A stretch of 43,444 bases of DNA. Origin: Alphaproteobacteria bacterium (lineage in GTDB: Bacteria > Pseudomonadota > Alphaproteobacteria > Micropepsales > Micropepsaceae). The number at the start of each line of letters is the position of its first letter. The first letter of the stretch is position 1. Location of the stretch: NCBI GenBank assembly GCA_947473475.1, contig CANJBZ010000032.1:1-43444 (forward strand), given 5' to 3'. The notes below the pieces were generated by a model. The model did not search any database and had not been told where the DNA came from. It worked only from the letters and a program-made list of their open reading frames with translations. Position numbers and translations under genes: made by a program. Below, piece after piece: positions 24,486-34,232 of the stretch.

Positions 24486-25859
24486 TTACAACAGCATCGA
24501 GGCTGGTTCCTCGATGAAGACTTTCAATGTTTGAAGGAAGCGCGCGCCGGTTGCGCCGTCGATGACGCGGTGATCGCACGACATGGTCAGCGTCATGACC
24601 GTGGCGGCCACGATCTTGCCGTCGCGAACAACCGCGCGTTCTTCACCCGCCCCGACCGCAAGAATGGCGCTCTGCGGCGGGTTGATCAGCGCCGTGAACT
24701 GGCGAATGCCGAACATGCCGAGATTGGAAATCGAAAAACCGCCGCCTTCAAACTCGAACGGCTTCAGCTTCTTTGCTTTGGCGCGTTCGGCTAACGATTT
24801 CGTCTCGTTAGAGATTTCTAACAGGCCTTTGGTTTCCGCCTTAAACACGAGCGGCGTAATCAGTCCCGGGTTGAGATCGACGGCGATCCCAATGTCAGCG
24901 TGCTTGTGATGCAGGATCGCCGCGTCGGTCCAACTGGCATTCACATCCGTATGCTTCATCAGCGCCATGGCCGAGGCTTTGATGACAAAGTCGTTGACGG
25001 ACAGTTTGTAAGCGCCCTCGCCTTTCAGCGATTTTTCGTTCAGCCGTGCGCGCAGAGACATCAATGCGCCGATGTCGCAATCGATGGTCAGATAGTAATG
25101 CGGGATGAGCGTCTTGGCCGAAGCGAGCCGGCGCGCGATGGTCTTGCGCATCGAGTCGTTCGGCACCGCGTCGTATTCGCCTTCCCTGAAAAACAGACGC
25201 GCATCCGGAAGCGGCATGATCCCCGACAATGTCGCCGGTGCTTCTGCAGCAGGGCGCGGGACTTGTTGCGCGGCGGGTGTCGCGGCTTTCGCAGGCGCTT
25301 TTTGTACACTGCCCTTGGCAGCCGCTTCGACATCGGACTTTACAATGCGCCCGCGCGGGCCAGAGCCGTGCAGATTGCCAATATCGATACCGGATTGCTG
25401 CGCAATGCACCGGGCAAGCGGTGACGCAAACACCCGATTTTCCGTATGCGGATCAGCGCCGTTGGCTTTCTGCACCTCTCCTTTAGGAGGCGTGGAAGCC
25501 GCCTTCGGCGCTTCGGGGAGGGGAGCCTTTAGCGCAGGCGCCGCCACTGCCGGAACGATGGCATCGCGGATCGCCTGCATGGTCGAGGAAATATCCTTCG
25601 GCGCGGGCGCGCTGTCCCCTTCCATTTCCAAAACGGCGATGGGCTGATTGACCTTCACGCCTTCCGCGCCTTCCGGCACGAGGATCTTCCCGATGCGGCC
25701 CTCATCGATGGACTCGAATTCCATCGTCGCCTTGTCGGTTTCGATCTCGGCCAGAACGTCGCCGGCCTTCACGGTATCGCCTTCTTTGACGTGCCATTTG
25801 GCTAGCTTGCCCTCTTCCATCGTGGGCGAGAGAGCCGGCATAAGAATCTGAGTGCTCAT
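24486..25859 (-). CDS. pdhC: Pyruvate dehydrogenase E2, dihydrolipoamide acetyltransferase
   Basis: The protein has 457 residues. One N-terminal lipoyl domain carries the lipoylated lysine at position 43 ([12 protein letters not shown]). After an Ala/Pro-rich linker comes the peripheral-subunit-binding domain ([20 protein letters not shown]), a second linker and the catalytic domain ending in [20 protein letters not shown], with the HxxxDG active-site motif. It transfers acetyl groups to CoA (EC 2.3.1.12) and forms the complex core. Start at 25859 with AAGGGGAG upstream. Confidence 0.95.
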   Translation of the reverse strand: MSTQILMPALSPTMEEGKLAKWHVKEGDTVKAGDVLAEIETDKATMEFESIDEGRIGKILVPEGAEGVKVNQPIAVLEMEGDSAPAPKDISSTMQAIRDAIVPAVAAPALKAPLPEAPKAASTPPKGEVQKANGADPHTENRVFASPLARCIAQQSGIDIGNLHGSGPRGRIVKSDVEAAAKGSVQKAPAKAATPAAQQVPRPAAEAPATLSGIMPLPDARLFFREGEYDAVPNDSMRKTIARRLASAKTLIPHYYLTIDCDIGALMSLRARLNEKSLKGEGAYKLSVNDFVIKASAMALMKHTDVNASWTDAAILHHKHADIGIAVDLNPGLITPLVFKAETKGLLEISNETKSLAERAKAKKLKPFEFEGGGFSISNLGMFGIRQFTALINPPQSAILAVGAGEERAVVRDGKIVAATVMTLTMSCDHRVIDGATGARFLQTLKVFIEEPASMLL

Positions 25860-25869
25860 TTTCTCCCCT

Positions 25870-25965
25870 TAACTGTCATGCCCCGCAAACGCGAGCCATC
25901 CAGGTGGGCGTAGGATTCGTCGCGCGCATAGAGACGATACAAGGGTGACTGCAGTGCCCCAGCGC
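25870..25965 (-). repeat. Probable dispersed repeat between pdhB and pdhC
   Basis: The 117-base gap between pdhB and pdhC is large for this operon. On the minus strand it contains CACCTGGATGGCTCGCGTTT and GCGGGGCATGACAG. The translated pattern YAHLDGSRLRGMTV is one I have seen in spurious short ORFs of alphaproteobacterial genomes. I take it as a decayed dispersed palindromic repeat; this rests on memory, not on a second copy in the window. Confidence 0.4.
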
Positions 25966-25976
25966 CCGCCATAAGA

Positions 25977-27338
25977 CTAATTCCGGTAGAGCGCAGATTT
26001 CGCCGCCGCCACGATTTCATCGACCGTAGGCAACGCCAAGCGTTCGAGGTTGGCGGCGTAGGGCATCGGTACGTCCTTGCCGGTAATGCGTAGCGGCGGC
26101 GCGTCCAGATAATCGAACGCCTGATCCACGACCACGGCGGCAATCTCCGCGCCGATGGAACACACCGGCCAGCCCTGCTCGACGGTGACAATGCGGTTGG
26201 TCTTCTTGACCGACTCCACAACCGTATCCGTATCGAGCGGACGCAATGTCCGCAGATCGATCAATTCCGCTTCGATGCCTTCCTTCGCCAGCACATCGGC
26301 CGCTTCCATGATGAGTCCCACCGAAATGGAATGCGCCACCAAGGTAATGTGCGAGCCCTGACGGATCACACGCGCCTTGCCGATCGGCAAAACGAAATCG
26401 TCCATCTTCGGTACGGGGAACGAGCGCCCATACACGATTTCGTTTTCCAGGAACACGACAGGGTTCGGATCGCGAATGGCCGCCTTCAGAAGCCCTTTCG
26501 CGTCGGCTGCAAAGTAAGGCGAAATCACTTTCAGGCCCGGAATCTGCGCATACCACGCGGAAAAATCCTGGCTGTGCTGCGCGGCGACGCGCGCGGCCGG
26601 ACCGTTGGGCCCGCGGAAGACGATCGGACAACCCATCTGGCCGCCCGACATATAGAGCGTCTTAGCCGCGGAATTGACGATCTGGTCCATCGCCTGCATG
26701 GCGAAATTGAACGTCATGAATTCTATGATCGGCTTCAAACCGCCGAACGCCGCGCCGACGCCAAGCCCCGCGAAACCCTGCTCCGTGATCGGCGTATCGA
26801 TCACGCGCCGCTCGCCGAACTCTTCCAAAAGGCCCTGGCTGATTTTGTAGGCGCCCTGATATTGGGCGACTTCCTCACCCATCAGAAAAACGGTGTCGTC
26901 GCGGCGCATCTCTTCAGCCATGGCATCGCGCAAAGCATCGCGCACCGTCATGGTGACCATTTCCACGCCTTCTGGAATTTCCAGCCCCGCCGCGTGGCCG
27001 TTACTTTTCGGCGCTACCGGGAGCGGAGCTTTCGCAGCAGGTGTTTCAACTTTTATCGCCACAGCAGCCGCGCGTGCCGGCGGCGCATCGGAGACTTCGC
27101 CTTCCTGTGTTAATTCCGCGATGGGCTCGTTGACTTTCACGCCTTCGGCGCCCTCCGGCACCAGGATTTTCGCAATCCGCCCTTCATCGACGGCTTCGAA
27201 TTCCATCGTGGCCTTATCGGTCTCGATTTCCGCCAGGATGTCGCCGGCTTTAACGGCATCGCCTTCTTTGACGTGCCACTTGGCGAGTTTGCCCTCCTCC
27301 ATTGTCGGAGAGAGCGCGGGCATCAATATCTGGGTCAT
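25977..27338 (-). CDS. pdhB: Pyruvate dehydrogenase E1 beta subunit with lipoyl domain
   Basis: The protein has 453 residues, longer than a plain E1 beta of about 330, because it begins with its own lipoyl domain (lysine 42 in [13 protein letters not shown]). A linker ([14 protein letters not shown]) joins this to the transketolase-like body ([40 protein letters not shown]). This arrangement is typical of alphaproteobacterial pyruvate dehydrogenase. The start overlaps the pdhA stop by one base (TAATG), implying translational coupling. With E1 alpha it decarboxylates pyruvate on thiamine diphosphate (EC 1.2.4.1). Confidence 0.95.
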   Translation of the reverse strand: MTQILMPALSPTMEEGKLAKWHVKEGDAVKAGDILAEIETDKATMEFEAVDEGRIAKILVPEGAEGVKVNEPIAELTQEGEVSDAPPARAAAVAIKVETPAAKAPLPVAPKSNGHAAGLEIPEGVEMVTMTVRDALRDAMAEEMRRDDTVFLMGEEVAQYQGAYKISQGLLEEFGERRVIDTPITEQGFAGLGVGAAFGGLKPIIEFMTFNFAMQAMDQIVNSAAKTLYMSGGQMGCPIVFRGPNGPAARVAAQHSQDFSAWYAQIPGLKVISPYFAADAKGLLKAAIRDPNPVVFLENEIVYGRSFPVPKMDDFVLPIGKARVIRQGSHITLVAHSISVGLIMEAADVLAKEGIEAELIDLRTLRPLDTDTVVESVKKTNRIVTVEQGWPVCSIGAEIAAVVVDQAFDYLDAPPLRITGKDVPMPYAANLERLALPTVDEIVAAAKSALYRN

Positions 27339-28372
27339 TATTTCAGAACGTCCGTATACAGCTCGTCCGGCCCTGGCTCGGGCGATTCCGTCGCAAATTC
27401 GGCGGCGCGGTTGATGATCTGGCGAACATCGCGGTCGAACGCCTTAAGGTCTTCTTCGCGCACGATGCCATCGCGCACCAGCCGCACACCAACCGTATCG
27501 ATGGGATCGTGCTGCTCGCGCATTTGCTGCACCTCTTCACGGGTGCGGTATTTGGCGGGATCCGACATGGAATGACCGCGATAGCGATAGGTCTTCATCT
27601 CAAGGATGTAAGGACCGTTGCCGGAACGCGCCCACTCGACCGCTTTACGCCCCGCCGCGTAGACCGCTTCCACATCCATGCCATCGACGGCTTCGCCTGG
27701 GATGTTGTGCGCGGCGCCGCGCTTGTACATGTGGACCTCGGACGTGGACCGTTTGACCGCGGTGCCCATGGCGTACTGGTTATTTTCGATAATGTAGATG
27801 CAGGGCAGCTTCCACAGCTCAGCCATGTTGAAGGATTCGAACACCTGGCCCTGATTTGAGGCGCCATCGCCGAAATAGGTCAGGCAGACCGCGCCGTTGT
27901 TTTTATAGCGGTTGGCGAAGGCGAGGCCCGTTCCGATGGGAACATTGGCGCCGACGATGCCGTGCCCGCCGAAGAAGTTCTTCTCCTTGCTGAACATGTG
28001 CATGGAGCCGCCCTTGCCGCGGGAATAACCCGAGGCCCGGCCCGTCAGTTCGGCCATCACGCCGCCGGGATCCATCCCGCACGCCAGCATGTGGCCGTGA
28101 TCGCGATAGGTGGTGATGACCTGGTCTTCCGGTTTCAGCGCCGCCTGCATGCCGACCACAACGGCTTCCTGGCCGATGTAGAGATGGCAGAAGCCACCGA
28201 TCAGACCCATGCCGTAGAGCTGGCCCGCCTTCTCCTCGAAGCGGCGGATCAGCAGCATATCCCGGTAGAATGCTTTCAGGCGTGCGGCAGCAGCGGGGTC
28301 CTGATTGGTCCCGTTCGCCGGCCGGTGCTCTACATCATTCTCGGCGGCTGCCGCCGCTTCCGCACGCGCCAT
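27338..28372 (-). CDS. pdhA: Pyruvate dehydrogenase E1 alpha subunit
   Basis: The protein has 344 residues. The thiamine-diphosphate motif is visible as [10 protein letters not shown] followed by ENNQYAMG. The phosphorylation-loop-like [15 protein letters not shown] and the E1-alpha opening [20 protein letters not shown] fit the family. It is the first gene of pdhA-pdhB-pdhC-lpd. The 109 bases upstream to ftsB must hold the promoter, but no strong consensus is evident. The N-terminal 25 residues are an Ala-rich, poorly conserved extension. Confidence 0.95.
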   Translation of the reverse strand: MARAEAAAAAENDVEHRPANGTNQDPAAAARLKAFYRDMLLIRRFEEKAGQLYGMGLIGGFCHLYIGQEAVVVGMQAALKPEDQVITTYRDHGHMLACGMDPGGVMAELTGRASGYSRGKGGSMHMFSKEKNFFGGHGIVGANVPIGTGLAFANRYKNNGAVCLTYFGDGASNQGQVFESFNMAELWKLPCIYIIENNQYAMGTAVKRSTSEVHMYKRGAAHNIPGEAVDGMDVEAVYAAGRKAVEWARSGNGPYILEMKTYRYRGHSMSDPAKYRTREEVQQMREQHDPIDTVGVRLVRDGIVREEDLKAFDRDVRQIINRAAEFATESPEPGPDELYTDVLK

Positions 28373-28481
28373 GTATCACCCTTGGCTACATCTACAGCCC
28401 ACACGATACCATCGCGAGCTTTCGCCGCTTATGGCAAGGCTGAATTGTCCTTGGCAAGGCTCAACTTAACCCTAAGAATTC

Positions 28482-28799
28482 CTAACGCTTTTCGCGGGGG
28501 ACCGCTACCTCGTCGGGGCGGTTGTCCAGAAGCAGGCCGCGCGCCACCTCCTCCAGAAGATCAGGGTCGATGGCCTTCCCGTCAAGAAGGGCGATGCGAT
28601 GGGCCAATGCCTCGCGTTTGACACGCAAGTCCGCCAGATCGTGCTGCGCGATTCGGAGCCGATCCTGGGTTTCGCGCCATGCCACGATGCCGCGTTCGCC
28701 GAAAATGAAGGTATAGCCAAAATAGCCGCTGACCGCGCAGCAAATAGCCGGCAGAAGAATCAGGCTGGCATTTCGTCCGAAACGGCGACGCAATCGCAT
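28482..28799 (-). CDS. ftsB: Cell division protein FtsB/DivIC-type septum initiator
   Basis: The product has 105 residues. A short basic cytoplasmic N-terminus (MRLRRRFGRN) precedes a transmembrane helix (ASLILLPAICCAVSGYFGYT) and a coiled coil (RETQDRLRIAQHDLADLRVK). It ends with the DPDLLEEVAR-type motif of FtsB-like proteins. The location before pdhA is conserved in alphaproteobacteria. The start is uncertain: ATG 28799, or GTG 28808 three codons upstream; neither has a strong ribosome site. It bridges FtsL and FtsQ in the divisome. Confidence 0.82.
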   Translation of the reverse strand: MRLRRRFGRNASLILLPAICCAVSGYFGYTFIFGERGIVAWRETQDRLRIAQHDLADLRVKREALAHRIALLDGKAIDPDLLEEVARGLLLDNRPDEVAVPREKR

Positions 28800-28900
28800 A
28801 GGCGTCACGGAATCACATCCCGATTCAGCGGGCAAGCAAATTCATTAAGGTTACGAATTTGTTTGCCGCGCGAAGCGATTGAATTGTTGGAAGGGAAAGA

Positions 28901-28950
28901 GCTCCCCCTCACCCCGGCCCTCTCCCCCTCCGGGGCGAGGGAGATTTCTT
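28901..28950. repeat. C/T-rich palindromic intergenic repeat, copy 4
   Basis: AGCTCCCCCTCACCCCGGCC then CTCTCCCCCTCCGGGGCGAGGGAGAT. Same family as the copies at 15603, 15723 and 17588. It abuts the stop of the cupin gene, again at a gene 3' end. Confidence 0.8.
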
Positions 28951-29425
28951 AGTAAGGCGTGCCGTCTTTGCGGGTGAATTTGCGGGTGCCGTCGGGTGTT
29001 TTGATCGCGACGATATCGTCATCGGGATACGAGGCTTCATCCCCGAGTGTGCGGTCGCCGATCTCGATGTAGACAACATCCGTTGCGCCACGATTGACGA
29101 GATGGTGCGCATCGCCCGTGCCGCATGGGAAGCCGGCACACATGCCCGGGCTCAATACAGTCTCGCCCGCGTCCGTAATCAGTGTGGGCGTGCCTTCCAG
29201 AATGTAGACGAACTCATCCTGTTTGGTGTGGGCGTGGCGCATTGCCGACATAGCGCCCGGCGGCAGAGTGGTCAGATTGACGCCGAAAATGGTCAAGCCG
29301 AATTGGTCGCCCAAGGGCCGCTTCATGCGCTCACCCAGCCGCGGCACAAATTCCGGCGGATACGCGCTACGGGTCTTACGCACCGGGATGTCCGCTGCGA
29401 CCAGCGCGACAGGTTTCTTATCCAT
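28949..29425 (-). CDS. Cupin-domain protein
   Basis: The protein has 158 residues from ATG 29425, which has GGAGG five bases upstream. A double-stranded beta-helix cupin is visible: MRHAHTKQDEFVYILEGTPTL with the HxH...E metal motif, then GMCAGFPCGTGDAHHLVNRG with the second-motif His. The C-terminal DGTRKFTRKDGTPY is a usual tail of this subgroup. It is probably a metal-binding enzyme or sensor of small molecules; the substrate is unknown. It lies after a strong terminator, so it likely has its own promoter or receives read-through. Confidence 0.82.
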   Translation of the reverse strand: MDKKPVALVAADIPVRKTRSAYPPEFVPRLGERMKRPLGDQFGLTIFGVNLTTLPPGAMSAMRHAHTKQDEFVYILEGTPTLITDAGETVLSPGMCAGFPCGTGDAHHLVNRGATDVVYIEIGDRTLGDEASYPDDDIVAIKTPDGTRKFTRKDGTPY

Positions 29426-29437
29426 GGTTGCCTCCAT

Positions 29438-29476
29438 AAAGAAAAAAGGCCAGGGCGTTTGACGCGCCCTGGCCTT
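29438..29476 (-). terminator. Rho-independent terminator after the NHL-propeller gene
   Basis: On the minus strand, AAGGCCAGGGCG pairs with CGCCCTGGCCTT around a GCGTCAAA-type loop, followed by TTTTTTCTTTAT. It lies 20-60 bases past the stop at 29497. Long GC-rich stem and T-run are both visible. Confidence 0.92.
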
Positions 29477-29496
29477 CGTTGATCGTGGCGAGCGCG

Positions 29497-30612
29497 TTAC
29501 CGGTTGTTTTCGGCGCGCTGCTGATTCGTGGGATGCAGCGTCAGCTTCTGCACGCGCCACGAGAGCAACTCACCGACATACAGCGTGTTCTCGTTCGGGC
29601 AGGCCATTTCGTGAATCCAGGCGAACTTGCCGGGGGCACGGCCGCCATCGCCGATGCTGCCGAGCAGCTTGCCGTCCAGCGTCAGCTTGTAAATCTTCCC
29701 AGGGTAAGAATCCGACGCATACAGCACTTGGTTCGGACCGGGCGTAATGCAAAGCGCCCAGGGCGAACCCGGCAATTGATTCTTGTTCTCGACATTATAG
29801 TTGGTCGGAATATTGCCGATGATTGGCTGCTGTGTCGCCGGAGGGCGCGGAACGTCGATGGAGAACATGCGAACCGGCTGTCCCGTGCCGTTGAACACCT
29901 GAATGCGGCGGTTACCGCGGTCGGCGACATAGATGTTGCCCTGGTTGTCCGAGGCAATCGAGTGCGGCGTGTGCAGTTGGCCCTGAGCGGTCCCCCGGTC
30001 ACCCCACTGCATAATCCAGGTGCCGTCTTTGTCGAATTTCGCAACACGCGAATTGACGTACCCATCGCTGATATAGGTGTTGCCGGCGGCATCCCATGTC
30101 ATGTCCGTCACCTGACGAAACAGGCCGTTGACGGCCGGAAGCGGCGGGTTCGGATGCTCGAGCGGGTGGGCGAATTCATCCGATGCTTCCGGCTTACGGC
30201 CGAGCATCATGACGGGCTTGCCAGCGGGCATCTGGAATTTGATGACCATGTCCGAGCCCTTGTCGGCGACCCAGACATTGTCGTCGCGGTCGACACGGAC
30301 CGTGTGAGCATAGGACCAAGCGTAAAGATTCTTGCCGATTTCACGGACGTAAGCGCCGTTCTGGTCGAACTCAAGCAATTGCGCCGCGGCAGCGCCGTAG
30401 GCGGGACCGGTCGTTGTGCCGCGATGGAAGACGAAGACGTGATTTTGCGAATTGACCGCCACGCCCGACACTTCGCCCAGATACATGTTTGCGGGCATCT
30501 TCAGGAAATTCACGTCGAAGTCGTACGGAATGGCAGGCGGTGCTGCCGGTTCCGCGGCCATTGCAGCGGGCGCTGCCGCGAGCATCAGCAACCCAATCAA
30601 ACCAAATTTCAT
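29497..30612 (-). CDS. Exported NHL-repeat beta-propeller (amidating-lyase-like)
   Basis: The protein has 371 residues from ATG 30612, with GGGAGGA upstream. The signal peptide is MKFGLIGLLMLAAAPAAMAA. At least five NHL-like blades are visible: GVAVNSQNHVFVFHRG, TVRVDRDDNVWVADKGSDMV, DMTWDAAGNTYISDGYVNSR, SIASDNQGNIYVADRGNRRI and ITPGPNQVLYASDSY. The set resembles peptidyl-alpha-hydroxyglycine alpha-amidating lyase-like proteins. Bacterial members have no proven reaction known to me, so a periplasmic binding or lyase role is inference. It sits between eno and ftsB in an otherwise conserved block. Confidence 0.82.
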   Translation of the reverse strand: MKFGLIGLLMLAAAPAAMAAEPAAPPAIPYDFDVNFLKMPANMYLGEVSGVAVNSQNHVFVFHRGTTTGPAYGAAAAQLLEFDQNGAYVREIGKNLYAWSYAHTVRVDRDDNVWVADKGSDMVIKFQMPAGKPVMMLGRKPEASDEFAHPLEHPNPPLPAVNGLFRQVTDMTWDAAGNTYISDGYVNSRVAKFDKDGTWIMQWGDRGTAQGQLHTPHSIASDNQGNIYVADRGNRRIQVFNGTGQPVRMFSIDVPRPPATQQPIIGNIPTNYNVENKNQLPGSPWALCITPGPNQVLYASDSYPGKIYKLTLDGKLLGSIGDGGRAPGKFAWIHEMACPNENTLYVGELLSWRVQKLTLHPTNQQRAENNR

Positions 30613-30691
30613 GTCATCCTCCCATTGGCGCGGTCCCCTCGGACACGCTTGACTGAGGCCAGAGAATAAAGAGCGGCAGAGCCAATGACAA

Positions 30692-30729
30692 TTGCGGCGC
30701 CTGCAAGGCATCCCTCGCAAGCGCCGCAA
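30692..30729. repeat. Inverted repeat after the PepSY-like gene
   Basis: TTGCGGCGC (30692-30700) and GCGCCGCAA (30721-30729) are perfectly complementary over nine bases with a 20-base loop, 20 bases beyond the stop at 30750. There is no T-run, so it is a possible mRNA 3' stabiliser or a factor-dependent end. Confidence 0.45.
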
Positions 30730-30749
30730 AACTTCGCGATCCAGCGAGA

Positions 30750-31088
30750 TTAGAACGGGCTGACGTCGACAACTTCGCCCGTGTCGGCATTCACTTCGAT
30801 GAGCAGAGCACGCTTCGGCGCGGAAGGATTCTTCGGATCGGCGACCGCCTGCGAAAGCACCGTCCAGACCTCGCCATGGCCCGTCGCTCTAAAGGGGCGC
30901 GCGTCGGCAAGCTTTGCAGCACCGCCGATCATTTCAAGCACCTTCGGCGATTTTTCGACAAACGATATGGCATCGGCTTCCTTTTGAATTTTCTTGGCTT
31001 CGTTCACTTGCGCGGCGGCTGGATAAGCAAGCGCGGCGGCAGCAGAAAACGCGATGGCAAAAAGCGCGGAACGGCGTTGGATCTTCAT
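30750..31088 (-). CDS. Small exported PepSY-like protein
   Basis: The product has 112 residues with a signal peptide (MKIQRRSALFAIAFSAAAAL then AYPAAA). The C-terminal RALLIEVNADTGEVVDVSPF resembles the end of a PepSY-type fold, in which a strand with DTGEV closes the domain. The rest (EKSPKVLEMIGGAAKLADAR) is helical. PepSY proteins often modulate peptidases or serve in redox membranes; no partner is visible. It is 100 bases downstream of eno on the same strand. Confidence 0.6.
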   Translation of the reverse strand: MKIQRRSALFAIAFSAAAALAYPAAAQVNEAKKIQKEADAISFVEKSPKVLEMIGGAAKLADARPFRATGHGEVWTVLSQAVADPKNPSAPKRALLIEVNADTGEVVDVSPF

Positions 31089-31188
31089 CGGGCTACTCCA
31101 ATCGGAAAGAGCCTCAAGGGCTAAACGGTTTTTTGGGCCAGAATTGGGCGTTTCGCAAATCCTATCACAACAAATTTATCCCCAGAAA

Positions 31189-32493
<1,305 letters not shown>

Positions 32494-32584
32494 CTAGGGG
32501 AATGAGCCGCGCTCCTGCAAGCAGAACGGGACCTCGTCTGCAAAAGCGGTTAAGGTCCAGGCGATACCCTTACCGAGGCTTAAC

Positions 32585-32971
32585 ATGCCGTTGCCCTATT
32601 ACCTTGCCGCTCTGGACACGATCCTGGCGGTCGTCCTCACGATGGGCCTAGGGGGTTATGTCGGTTATCTGCGCGGCAAGCTGAAAGTCCCGGCTCCCGC
32701 CACCACCGGTCACCCGCTCTTCGAGCAGGGCTTCCGGGCCCATATGAACACCATCGAAAACCTGGTTCTCATGCTGCCCCTCTTGTGGGTGGCGAGCGTC
32801 TTCTTCGGCGGGCAGATTCCATTCTGGATGGGCTTGACCTGGGTAATCGGCCGCATCGTCTTTGCGGTCGGCTATATGCAGACCGATCCGCGTTGGCGCG
32901 AGCCCGGCTTCGGCATCAGCTTCCTGGCGCTGCTCGGCCTTCTCGGCCTGTCTATCCTCGGGGTACTTTGA
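32585..32971 (+). CDS. MAPEG-family membrane protein, first copy
   Basis: The product has 128 residues and four predicted transmembrane helices (YYLAALDTILAVVLTMGLGG; NLVLMLPLLWVASVFFGG; FWMGLTWVIGRIVFAVGY; ISFLALLGLLGLSILGVL). FRAHMNTIENL is the MAPEG glutathione/eicosanoid-family motif. Bacterial members may act as glutathione transferases or peroxidases. Its stop TGA (32969-32971) directly abuts the stop of the convergent second MAPEG gene. Confidence 0.83.
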   Translation: MPLPYYLAALDTILAVVLTMGLGGYVGYLRGKLKVPAPATTGHPLFEQGFRAHMNTIENLVLMLPLLWVASVFFGGQIPFWMGLTWVIGRIVFAVGYMQTDPRWREPGFGISFLALLGLLGLSILGVL

Positions 32972-33385
32972 TTAGCCCTGGCGCGCGAGACCGGCGGAAA
33001 TCAAACCGATTAGAATGAGGAATATCCCGGTGGTGGCGGCGCCCCAGGCGATGGACCGGATGTAGCGCACGCCCAACGCATATAGCGGGATGTAGATCAC
33101 GCGGGCGGTAACGTAGAGCACCGCGCCCCACACGATAAGGCTGTTATGGACATTAGCCGCCTGCGCGGCGAGCACGGCTGCGACGAAGAAAACAAACGTC
33201 TCAAGATAGTTCTTAAGGGCCCTCTCCAGACGGCCGGCAACGCCCGTCAGTGGCGGCAATACTTCATCGCGCGGTCCTGCGTTCCATTCGAGGCTGCGCT
33301 GCATGTTCATCGTGTGCGCTTGCAGGATGATGTGTACGAAACCGATGATGATTGCCGCTACCAGGCACCAGAGTTCGACGGTCAT
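32972..33385 (-). CDS. MAPEG-family membrane protein, second copy
   Basis: The product has 137 residues from ATG 33385, which overlaps the kdsA stop by 4 bases (ATGA-type coupling). Helices include LWCLVAAIIIGFVHIILQAH, ETFVFFVAAVLAAQAANVH and SLIVWGAVLYVTARVIYIPL. The MAPEG core appears as RLERALKNYLETFVFF. The sequence differs substantially from the first copy, so this is not a recent duplication. Translational coupling to kdsA ties its expression to lipopolysaccharide synthesis genes. Confidence 0.82.
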   Translation of the reverse strand: MTVELWCLVAAIIIGFVHIILQAHTMNMQRSLEWNAGPRDEVLPPLTGVAGRLERALKNYLETFVFFVAAVLAAQAANVHNSLIVWGAVLYVTARVIYIPLYALGVRYIRSIAWGAATTGIFLILIGLISAGLARQG

Positions 33386-34230
33386 GCGTTCGCCCCCATT
33401 CGCCTTTTGGCGATGCGATCGAGCTCGACCAGCTCCGAAAGCAGCGCGGGCATATCCTTCAGCTTTATCATATTGGGGCCATCGGACGGCGCGCTGTCCG
33501 GGTCCTGATGCGTCTCCATGAACACGGCCGCAACGCCGATGGCGACCGCGGCGCGCGCGATGTAGGGCGCCATCTCGCGGTTGCCGCCGGAGGACGTCCC
33601 CTGCCCGCCCGGCTTCTGCACGGCATGCGTCGCATCCATAACAATCGGCGCGCCGTACTTCGCCATTTCCGGCAACGCGCACATATCGACCACCAGCGTG
33701 TTGTAGCCGAAGGACGAACCGCGTTCCGTCACCAGCACATTGGAATTGCCGGCTTCGATCACTTTGGCGATGACGTTTTTCATATCCCAGGGCGCTAAAA
33801 ACTGGCCCTTCTTCACATTCACCACGCGGCCGGTTTCCGCGGCAGCCACGAGCAGATCGGTTTGACGGCAGAGAAAGGCCGGGATTTGCAGGACGTCAAC
33901 GACTTCCCCGACCAATGCGCATTGTTCGCGCTCATGAACATCGGTCAGGACAGGCACGCCGATACGCTCGCGAATTTCGGCAAAGATCGGCAGCGCCAAA
34001 TCCAATCCCAAACCGCGCCTCGAATTCGAGCTGGTGCGGTTGGCTTTGTCGAAGCTCGTTTTGTAGATGAAACCGACGCCGGCCTTGGCGGCGATTTCCT
34101 TCAGCGCCGATGCCATTTCCAACGCATGATCGCGCGATTCCATGGCACACGGACCGGCGATGATGGTCAGCGGCTTGTGGTTGCCGATTTCGACACTGCC
34201 AACGCGAACGACGGAATTGGGTGCTGCCAT
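33382..34230 (-). CDS. kdsA: 3-deoxy-8-phosphooctulonate synthase (KDO-8-P synthase)
   Basis: The protein has 282 residues and condenses phosphoenolpyruvate with arabinose-5-phosphate for lipopolysaccharide KDO (EC 2.5.1.55). Family motifs: IIAGPCAMESRDHALEMA, FIYKTSFDKANRTS, VNVKKGQFLAPWDMKN, LVTERGSSFGYNTLVVDM and MDATHAVQKPGG. The Asn in VNVKKG marks the metal-independent-like subgroup position, but the metal class was not tested. ATG 34230 is chosen over TTG 34236; it lies 2 bases past the stop of the RraA-family gene, suggesting coupling. Confidence 0.95.
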   Translation of the reverse strand: MAAPNSVVRVGSVEIGNHKPLTIIAGPCAMESRDHALEMASALKEIAAKAGVGFIYKTSFDKANRTSSNSRRGLGLDLALPIFAEIRERIGVPVLTDVHEREQCALVGEVVDVLQIPAFLCRQTDLLVAAAETGRVVNVKKGQFLAPWDMKNVIAKVIEAGNSNVLVTERGSSFGYNTLVVDMCALPEMAKYGAPIVMDATHAVQKPGGQGTSSGGNREMAPYIARAAVAIGVAAVFMETHQDPDSAPSDGPNMIKLKDMPALLSELVELDRIAKRRMGANA

Positions 34231-34232
34231 CT

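Noticed and set aside
29479-30669. Plus-strand open frame of about 400 codons opposite the NHL-propeller gene
   Set aside because: Arg/Val-rich shadow without a ribosome site. The minus strand has signal peptide, blades and terminator.
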